The notes under the pieces are model-generated. The model worked only from the letters and a program-made list of their open reading frames with translations, was not told the DNA's origin and searched no databases. 5,746 nt of DNA from an uncultured Lachnospiraceae bacterium (GTDB taxonomy: Bacteria; Bacillota; Clostridia; Lachnospirales; Lachnospiraceae): contig CADCRB010000211.1 of NCBI GenBank assembly GCA_902803745.1, positions 1 to 5,746 of the forward strand, in the 5' to 3' direction. Below, piece by piece: positions 1 to 5,746 of this stretch (its first letter is position 1; each line of letters begins with the position of its first letter). Made by a program: the position numbers and the translations under genes.

Positions 1-3000
1 ACTTACATTAAGAATCTGCCTCAGCGCCCTTTCATAATAGTCAAGCTGGGCCTGATATCTGTCAATAAGTATCCTGCTGTCATCCACCCTGTCAGTCTTA
101 TAATCAACGACCACTACCTTTCCGTCCTCCAGAAAGAAAGCATCTATTATCCCCTGTACCATCACACGGTCTTCTGACGGATATTCATCATCGATATCAG
201 ACGCCGGCACGGATATGATGAAAGGCTGCTCCCTGTAGAGCTCCTGTCTTTCCCCGGCCTCCCGCATCCGCCGGCAGATATCCGTCTTAAGAAAGTCTGT
301 AATATCATTATGCCTGATATAACCTCTTTCTTCTTCCGAAAGCTTACGCGCGCTGACAAGACTGTCCAGATACTGCTGAGTATGAGCCTCATCAGGCTTA
401 AGATCAAGGGGAAGATTTTCATATGCCGTATGAACGGCGGTACCTCTGAGTGCTCCGGCAGAAGGAACTACCCTGTCACCTCTCGGATCGGAAGCTATAG
501 ATACCCCCTTCTCTTCCATTTCTTCATGCTTTATGTAGGATACCGATACCTTCTGAGGCACATTGAGCGACTTTTCATAAGGATAGACATACCTGATATC
601 CTCGAGTATACCCTTTATCTCATCAAAACTCACGTCATCCTTGAGTTTTAGTACCCGCTTTATCGGAGCCTCCTCCGGTCTTACCGGACCGTCCTCTGTT
701 TCATCCTTTTTTTCATAAGGGATCTCTTTTACGATCAGACAGTCGGAAGCAGTATTGAAACAGCCGTTACTATTATTTATCTCAATGGAAATATCAAGGA
801 AATCCGCGAGGCTTCCGGCCTCCATAGGATCTGTTTTTACACCTGCCTTCTCATTCTTTTTGGTCGTAAGTATCAGTTTGTTCTCTGCCCGGGTCATGGC
901 GACATACAGAACTCTCATCTCCTCACTTATGGCGGCTGCGGTCTTCTTTTGGGATATGACCTTCTTTATCAGTGTCCTTATCTTCAGGTTGCGGTCACGG
1001 ATAATAAGGTCACAGCCCGCCCCAAGGTCATCATCAAAGAGCATCTGCGCCCTGCTGTCGGCCTGATTGATCCTGCGTCCTAAAGTGCTGACAAAGACCA
1101 CTGGAAACTCAAGACCTTTTGAATGATGGATACTCATTATGCGGACAGCATCTCCTGCACCCCTTCCGGCCGCTTCTCCGAAATCCATCTCGTATTTTTT
1201 CATATTCTCGATATATCTCAGGAATTTAAATAACCCATGAAAGCTTGTCTGCTCATAATCTGCCGCTCTCTTTTTCAGAAGTCTGAGATTACCTTCACGC
1301 CTTGCTCCGTCACTCAGCGCCCTCACATAATGATCATAATGAAAATCCGATATGATAAGAGACACAAGCTCATGTATGGGTGTATAGACTGACTTTTCCC
1401 GGTATGAATCAAGCATCCCAAGGAAGGAACGGCAACGTGAGGCCACTTCTTCATCCGCCTGGTCCACTGCCGCCCTGAGGCTGTCATAGAGATCGCCCCC
1501 CGGTTCACAGCTCCTCACATATACCATATCAGATGGACTGAACCCGCCGAAATATCCCATCATCACTCCTGCAAGATATATATCCTGTCTGGGATTATCA
1601 ATTATGGTCAGAAGATTCATTATTTCCTTTATCTCAAAGGAAAGCAGGTATCCGCTCCTGGAATCAAAGACCAGCGGTATGCCCTCTGAAGCAAAAACCT
1701 CGGAGAAAGTATCGCTTACACCTCTGACCGAGCGGAGAAGGATGACGATATCGCCATATGTACAGTCGTGGACACTGTTATCCTTTCGGCTTTCTATCTT
1801 AAGCGCCTCGCAATCCCCCTTATCAGTATTTCCCGTAAGCTCCCTGATACGGGCAGCCACTGCCCTGGCCTCTGCCGCGACATCATCCTCGGACCCGTCG
1901 GGATCACATTCCACCAAGAGATACTCACCCTTCCAGGAAGGATAGTCATTCTCATATATCCCTCCGTAATGCAGGCTCTGACTGTCATCATATACTGCTC
2001 CGCCGCAATCCCTTGTCATTACAGCCGAGAATACCGAATTAACAGTCCCGGCCACCGGGATGCTGCTCCTGAAATTCTTTGAAAGAGTGATCAGCCTGGA
2101 GTCAGTATCGGCTCCCTTATCATATTTTTCATATTTATCCATAAACAGCGCAGGACAGGCATCCCTGAAGCTGTATATGCTCTGCTTTACATCTCCCACG
2201 GTCACGTAGTTGTGTCCGTTTGATATGGCGGTAAAAATAGCCTCCTGCACTCTGTTGCAGTCCTGATATTCATCTATGATCAGCTCTTTGTATCTTCTCT
2301 TTATGACTTCTCTGGTCTCATCATCCTTCAATATCTTTAGAGCCATATGCTCAAGGTCGGAAAAGTCTGCAACTCCCCTCTCCTGCTTTGCAGCGGCAAA
2401 GCGTCTCATATAATCAATGGTCAGATCCGAAAGAGTGGCTGCATAGGGAAGGCAGCTATTCAGTTCATATATAATATCATCCGTGTTTTTTGCAAACAGT
2501 TCGCCTGCAAGTGAGTCTTTAATAATCTTCTTTGCCCTGTCACGAAGCTTTTTCACCTTTTCCCTAAGATCTGGATCTATAGCATCATCCTTCTTCCTTG
2601 AAAGTGCCGCAAAGCTTATGCCTCGAAGCTTTTCCTGATATGCGGTATATCTGTCATTTCCCTCCAGGGCATTTATCAGCTCAATATCACTTTCTATTGC
2701 ATCACTGTACACATAGGGGCCGCCGGGGGATCCGCAGATTTCCAGCGCAGTATTAAGGATCTTTCGTATGAGCCGAAGCTTTTCTCTTGCAGTATCGAGA
2801 AGCTCCTTCATAAACCTTGTCTCCTCAAGCTCTGCCTCGTTCTCCGCCTTGTATTCCTTCATCATGGAGCTGATGAATCCCTCCGGATCAGGTCTGGCCA
2901 CAGCAAATTTATATACGCTTCTTATTGCATCAGCGACGCCCGAATCGTCCCTGCCAATTGATGCGTAGTCAACAAAGCTGTAAAAAGCTTCATCGCCGGA

Positions 3001-3447
3001 TTCATATCTGTCCTCAAGAAGCTTATCCATTACCTCCCCGGCAATGAGCTTAAGCTCTCCTTCATCAGCCACACGGAAAGAAGGATCGATATGACAGATA
3101 TTGAAATGCTCTCTTACAAGATTAAGACAGAAGCTGTCTATCGTATTGATATCAGCTGTATAGATCAGAGTAAGCTGGTCGGACAGATGCTCACGGATCC
3201 CGGAAGAAAGCTCCTCCGACATCAGTCTTTCGGAGCTTGCATCCCTTATCCTTTCCCGCATTTCCGCAGCTGCCGCCTTGGTAAAAGTCACGATCAGAAG
3301 ATCCGTTACGGAATAATCCTCCCTCGTAATAAGCCGGATCACCCGCTCTACTATAACAGCCGTTTTGCCTGAGCCGGCTGCAGCTGACACAAGTATATTG
3401 TGACCATTATCATTTATGAAATCTTTCTGCTCCTCAGTGTAATTCAT
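1..3447 (-). CDS. addA: AddA: ATP-dependent helicase/nuclease subunit A, 3' end cut by the window edge
   Basis: This is the motor subunit of the AddAB helicase-nuclease, which processes double-strand DNA ends for RecA-dependent repair. The ATG at 3447 opens 1149 stop-free codons to the left edge. SF1A (UvrD/RecB-like) helicase motifs appear in order: Q motif YTEEQ (3-7); Walker A AAAGSGKT with K28; Ia TFTKAAAAEM (54-63); Ic TIDSFC (102-107); Walker B DEYQD (392-396); III VGDVKQSIYSFR (417-428); IV NFRSS with R460; V SIHHSKGLEFP (772-782); VI LYVAMTRAE with R853. A RecB-family nuclease domain follows, with GTAVH (H1006), GIID (D1102), the catalytic DYKTD (D1115, K1117) and a YQAQLDYY helix. 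B. subtilis AddA has 1232 residues with its DYKTD aspartate at 1172, so about 25-30 residues are missing here. The start is supported by a ribosome binding site, by the Q motif immediately after it, and by the in-frame addB stop five codons upstream. One oddity is motif II, which reads DEYQDCN where Thr or Ser usually replaces the Cys. The identification is secure; activity is inferred from intact motifs. Confidence 0.97.
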   Translation of the reverse strand, partial: MNYTEEQKDFINDNGHNILVSAAAGSGKTAVIVERVIRLITREDYSVTDLLIVTFTKAAAAEMRERIRDASSERLMSEELSSGIREHLSDQLTLIYTADINTIDSFCLNLVREHFNICHIDPSFRVADEGELKLIAGEVMDKLLEDRYESGDEAFYSFVDYASIGRDDSGVADAIRSVYKFAVARPDPEGFISSMMKEYKAENEAELEETRFMKELLDTAREKLRLIRKILNTALEICGSPGGPYVYSDAIESDIELINALEGNDRYTAYQEKLRGISFAALSRKKDDAIDPDLREKVKKLRDRAKKIIKDSLAGELFAKNTDDIIYELNSCLPYAATLSDLTIDYMRRFAAAKQERGVADFSDLEHMALKILKDDETREVIKRRYKELIIDEYQDCNRVQEAIFTAISNGHNYVTVGDVKQSIYSFRDACPALFMDKYEKYDKGADTDSRLITLSKNFRSSIPVAGTVNSVFSAVMTRDCGGAVYDDSQSLHYGGIYENDYPSWKGEYLLVECDPDGSEDDVAAEARAVAARIRELTGNTDKGDCEALKIESRKDNSVHDCTYGDIVILLRSVRGVSDTFSEVFASEGIPLVFDSRSGYLLSFEIKEIMNLLTIIDNPRQDIYLAGVMMGYFGGFSPSDMVYVRSCEPGGDLYDSLRAAVDQADEEVASRCRSFLGMLDSYREKSVYTPIHELVSLIISDFHYDHYVRALSDGARREGNLRLLKKRAADYEQTSFHGLFKFLRYIENMKKYEMDFGEAAGRGAGDAVRIMSIHHSKGLEFPVVFVSTLGRRINQADSRAQMLFDDDLGAGCDLIIRDRNLKIRTLIKKVISQKKTAAAISEEMRVLYVAMTRAENKLILTTKKNEKAGVKTDPMEAGSLADFLDISIEINNSNGCFNTASDCLIVKEIPYEKKDETEDGPVRPEEAPIKRVLKLKDDVSFDEIKGILEDIRYVYPYEKSLNVPQKVSVSYIKHEEMEEKGVSIASDPRGDRVVPSAGALRGTAVHTAYENLPLDLKPDEAHTQQYLDSLVSARKLSEEERGYIRHNDITDFLKTDICRRMREAGERQELYREQPFIISVPASDIDDEYPSEDRVMVQGIIDAFFLEDGKVVVVDYKTDRVDDSRILIDRYQAQLDYYERALRQILNVS

Positions 3448-3459
3448 TATCCTTTTCCT
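3448..3459 (-). promoter_or_regulatory. Ribosome binding site of addA in the addB-addA junction
   Basis: On the minus strand the 12 bases between the addB stop and the addA start read AGGAAAAGGATA. AGGA at 3459-3456 sits 8 bases before the ATG, a good Shine-Dalgarno distance, and with the overlapping stop codon forms TAAAGGA. A second AAGG at 3454-3451 is only 3 bases from the ATG and is probably too close to be used. The gap is too short for a promoter or terminator, so addA is expected to be translated from the addB message, perhaps with translational coupling. This is a reading of sequence and spacing only. Confidence 0.8.
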
Positions 3460-5746
3460 TTATTCAGGCTTTTGCGTATTCCAGGCCGCGGGAAAATCAT
3501 GTTTTGCAAGTCTTCTGAGGCGGCCGCCGTCGCAGATATCCCTGTAGGCGCAGTAATCACAGCCCGTACTGTTCCCGAGGGAATAAGGACTTCTTGAGAC
3601 ATTGCCGCCGGTTATCTCCTCCCGAAGCTCCTTAGTCAGCTTAATGGAATGATCCATCAGAGAGAATAGCTCAGCCTCTGTATAAACCTTTGCGGCTGCT
3701 TCATATTCTCCGTCCTTCTTAAAGCCCACAGGAATGACCACCGACCTGCCCCTTTCAGCTATCTCACTGTCAAAGGCCTTTACTGCAGCTATATCGGAAT
3801 TAACGACGCCGCGGAGTCTGAGCTCCTTACGGATGCCCTCTGTTATCTCTTCCTCCGTGCTCCCCCTTGCTCCCTCGATCACAGGATCATCCACATGATA
3901 ATAAAACAGTCCGGCAGGCCTTACTATCCTGCCTCCTGAGGATGCTGCGCGCATCTGAAGGGCTGCATTCATATAGAGCGGAAGCTGTATGTCAAGCCCG
4001 TAATATATCCTGTCAGGATCGAAGCTTTTATTCCCGCTCTTGTAATCGATCACATCCAAAAACAAACCTTCCGGCGTCACAGCCTCATCGCATCTGTCGA
4101 TAGTACCCTTGAGCCCGGCATGACTGAATTTCCTCTCAAAATAAATGCTGTCAAAGGAGCCCTGTCTCGATTGATAACGCAAGGTATCTATGCTCCTTGA
4201 AGCATAGCTTTTAAGCCTCTCCAAGGCATGCACATTCCTGGCCCCTGATGAAATAAGAGCTGCTATCCTGCCGTAAACTGTCTCATCGGAAGCCTCTTCT
4301 ATCGCCTTTTCAAGAAGGATCTTTGCCCTTTCGTCTCCCACATTCCTGAAGGTCAGGGATTCCTCAGCAAGCTTTCTTGAAAAAAGCTCAAGGATCTTAT
4401 GAAGCATGCTTCCCATATCCCGCTTTTCAAATTCAAACTCCGCCCTTTCCTTAAGCCTCAGTCCATATCCGAGGAAATGGCTGTAAGGACAGGCTGCAAA
4501 TCTTTCAAGCTCAGTAGGGCTTTCAATAAAGCTTTCGCCAAAAAGAATGATGCCCGCTTCACGGGACAGCTTTTCTTCGGTATCCTCTTTTCTTATGAGA
4601 GCATCCGAAAGCCTGACAGCCTTTTCATCAGTACTGTCCCCAAGCTCCTCCAGAGCCTTAAGGCTTTTCGCCGCGTCATGATCATCGGCTTCCAGCTTCT
4701 CCGAAAACACTCCCAGCAGATCATCTTTAGAATAAAAACGTTTGTGATTAAATTTGATCTTCTGACAGTCCTGAACCTTAAGACACCGCCTTGCCTCCTT
4801 CATAAAATAGGACTCCCTGCAGGATACTCCGTCAAGGGAATCAGCCGGAAATGAAAAGCTGACAAGCTCTTCAGGCTTCATAAGATTCAGATAAAAATAG
4901 AATTTCTCTTTCTCGGCATTCTCCGCGGCCGTAGGCGCTACTTCCACTCCGACAGACTGCAGTACCCTCCTGTCATTATCGGAGATGAGGCCTCCCTTAC
5001 TGCCCGAAACAGGTATAGCCCCCTCTGTCATTCCTATAAAGAATAATGCCTTAAGATGACTGAAACGACTCCGTGTAAGATCTCCGGCCATAACCACGTC
5101 CGCTTTCGGGGGTATCACTCCGACTCTTATTTCCGAGAGCGCATCCTCATAGAGCTCTGAGAATTCCTGTATGCTCACTCTCTGGTCACCTATCAGGGAA
5201 TCCATATTCTCAAACTGGCGGTTCAGGATGTCATAGATCTGCGAATACTCGATCTCCCGCTCCGGATCCCCGTTTTCCTTGAAATATGTCACATAGTCTG
5301 AAAGCTTCTCCTCCACTCCGAGTATGGCGCAAAGCTCTCTCACTGCCGCGATCATATCACCTGTCCTTAAGCTGCTCTTGTCCGAGGCAGCCTGTCTCAC
5401 AGGCTTAAGAAGCTCATTTAGAGCGATACGGACCCTTTCTGCAGCATCCCTTGCTGTTTCTGACGCCCCTTTGAAAACCGCTTCAAACGGTTTATCATAA
5501 GCCGGAGCACCTTTGATCCCGGTCGCCAGGATATAGTTTTCCGCATTATCAATATCATCCGTTTTGATACCTGTAAGTCCTGTACGAAGAAGATGAAAAA
5601 CTGAAGAATAGGAATAATTCTCCTTCAGGATCAGGATCACAGCCCTGATAAGCTCCGTAAAGGGATTCAGACCGATATGTCTCGTCTGGTCAACATATAC
5701 AGGTATCCTGTATCTTGCTGCTTCACTTCTTACTATATCCGCATAA
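3460..5746 (-). CDS. addB: AddB: ATP-dependent helicase/nuclease subunit B, N-terminus cut by the window edge
   Basis: This is the second subunit of AddAB, a helicase-like scaffold with its own RecB-family nuclease and a 4Fe-4S cluster. About 761 codons are visible, open from the right edge to the TAA at 3462-3460. The GTG at 5640 is internal: the frame continues upstream with AddB-like sequence (IPVYVDQTRHIGLNPFTELI). Visible features, numbered from the first full codon, are an AddB-typical segment around FFIGMTEGAIP, the first cluster cysteine in AACPYSHF (C419), the nuclease residues MLHKI (H449), GTID (D550), DYKSG (D567, K569) and QLPLYM (Q587), and the closing cysteines C729, C732 and C738. 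The C-x2-C-x5-C spacing equals that of B. subtilis AddB (1121, 1124, 1130), and the first cysteine is 310 residues upstream against 320 there. That alignment implies about 380-390 residues are missing, including the degenerate ATPase region and the Chi-binding region known from B. subtilis, so neither can be judged here. The gene lies 12 bases upstream of addA, almost certainly in one transcript. The 23-residue tail after the last cysteine looks divergent. Confidence 0.96.
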   Translation of the reverse strand, partial: YADIVRSEAARYRIPVYVDQTRHIGLNPFTELIRAVILILKENYSYSSVFHLLRTGLTGIKTDDIDNAENYILATGIKGAPAYDKPFEAVFKGASETARDAAERVRIALNELLKPVRQAASDKSSLRTGDMIAAVRELCAILGVEEKLSDYVTYFKENGDPEREIEYSQIYDILNRQFENMDSLIGDQRVSIQEFSELYEDALSEIRVGVIPPKADVVMAGDLTRSRFSHLKALFFIGMTEGAIPVSGSKGGLISDNDRRVLQSVGVEVAPTAAENAEKEKFYFYLNLMKPEELVSFSFPADSLDGVSCRESYFMKEARRCLKVQDCQKIKFNHKRFYSKDDLLGVFSEKLEADDHDAAKSLKALEELGDSTDEKAVRLSDALIRKEDTEEKLSREAGIILFGESFIESPTELERFAACPYSHFLGYGLRLKERAEFEFEKRDMGSMLHKILELFSRKLAEESLTFRNVGDERAKILLEKAIEEASDETVYGRIAALISSGARNVHALERLKSYASRSIDTLRYQSRQGSFDSIYFERKFSHAGLKGTIDRCDEAVTPEGLFLDVIDYKSGNKSFDPDRIYYGLDIQLPLYMNAALQMRAASSGGRIVRPAGLFYYHVDDPVIEGARGSTEEEITEGIRKELRLRGVVNSDIAAVKAFDSEIAERGRSVVIPVGFKKDGEYEAAAKVYTEAELFSLMDHSIKLTKELREEITGGNVSRSPYSLGNSTGCDYCAYRDICDGGRLRRLAKHDFPAAWNTQKPE

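Noticed and set aside
310..651. Plus-strand open frame of 113 codons
   Set aside because: It is antisense to the AddA segment between the helicase and nuclease domains. The product is unrecognisable and the minus-strand reading is continuous and well matched to AddA.
674..688. Perfect 6-bp inverted repeat with a 3-base loop (TCCGGT / ACCGGA)
   Set aside because: It lies inside addA in the linker between the helicase and nuclease domains, has no following T-run, and is short enough to arise by chance. It is not a credible terminator or operator.
755..1066. Plus-strand frame whose product looks hydrophobic, like a small membrane protein
   Set aside because: The hydrophobic run is the antisense of charged helicase codons in and around motif VI of addA, a common artefact. 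No independent start signal is apparent.
1604..2082. Two overlapping plus-strand open frames (113 and 104 codons) and a minus-strand frame of 65 codons at 1794-1991
   Set aside because: All are out of frame with addA, overlap one another and give low-complexity Ser/Arg/Ile-rich products with no recognisable family. They are shadow frames.
2543..3030. Frequent AAGCTT hexamers in this and other parts of the window
   Set aside because: They mostly come from Lys-Leu (AAG CTT) or Ser-Phe/Ala-Phe type codon pairs in the two genes and reflect codon preference. There is no regular spacing suggesting a repeat or binding array.
4399..4854. Plus-strand open frame of 151 codons
   Set aside because: It lies wholly antisense to addB, including the nuclease and first iron-sulfur region, whose motifs are clear. 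The product has no recognisable domain and I see no convincing ribosome binding site. It is a shadow of the real gene.
5638..5640. GTG at 5640 as the start of a complete 726-residue AddB
   Set aside because: The frame is open for at least 35 more codons to the window edge and encodes AddB-typical sequence. Known AddB proteins are about 1150 residues long, so this GTG is an internal valine.

Overview
The window lies entirely within a bacterial addB-addA operon on the minus strand. It encodes the two subunits of the AddAB helicase-nuclease, the functional counterpart of RecBCD in Firmicutes and many other bacteria. No base lies outside these two genes except a 12-base junction. Gene content, the addB-then-addA order, frequent ATA and AGG/AGA codons and moderate GC suggest a clostridial Firmicute, possibly a Lachnospiraceae-type gut anaerobe. 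That placement is an inference from style, not a sequence match.

Layout, reading down the minus strand: the C-terminal two thirds of addB (5746 to 3460) enters from the right edge with its N-terminus missing. It is followed by 12 bases carrying a ribosome binding site, and then by addA (3447 to 1). I translated addA codon by codon: 1149 codons are open from its ATG to the left edge, and its stop lies outside the window. By comparison with Bacillus subtilis AddA, only about 25-30 C-terminal residues are missing. AddB is missing roughly 380-390 N-terminal residues.

The two proteins act as one heterodimer at double-strand DNA ends. AddA supplies the ATP-driven SF1A 3'-5' helicase motor and one RecB-family nuclease. 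AddB supplies an inactivated helicase-like scaffold (mostly outside this window), a second RecB-family nuclease and an iron-sulfur staple. Together they unwind and degrade broken ends until a Chi site is met, leaving a 3' overhang for RecA. All diagnostic motifs inside the window are present and there are no frameshifts, so the enzyme looks intact.

I found no mobile element, RNA gene, CRISPR array, promoter or terminator, and no evidence for an undescribed system. The points worth a second look are small: the two genes share one reading frame with a single stop between them, motif II of AddA carries an unusual cysteine, and the AddB tail looks divergent.
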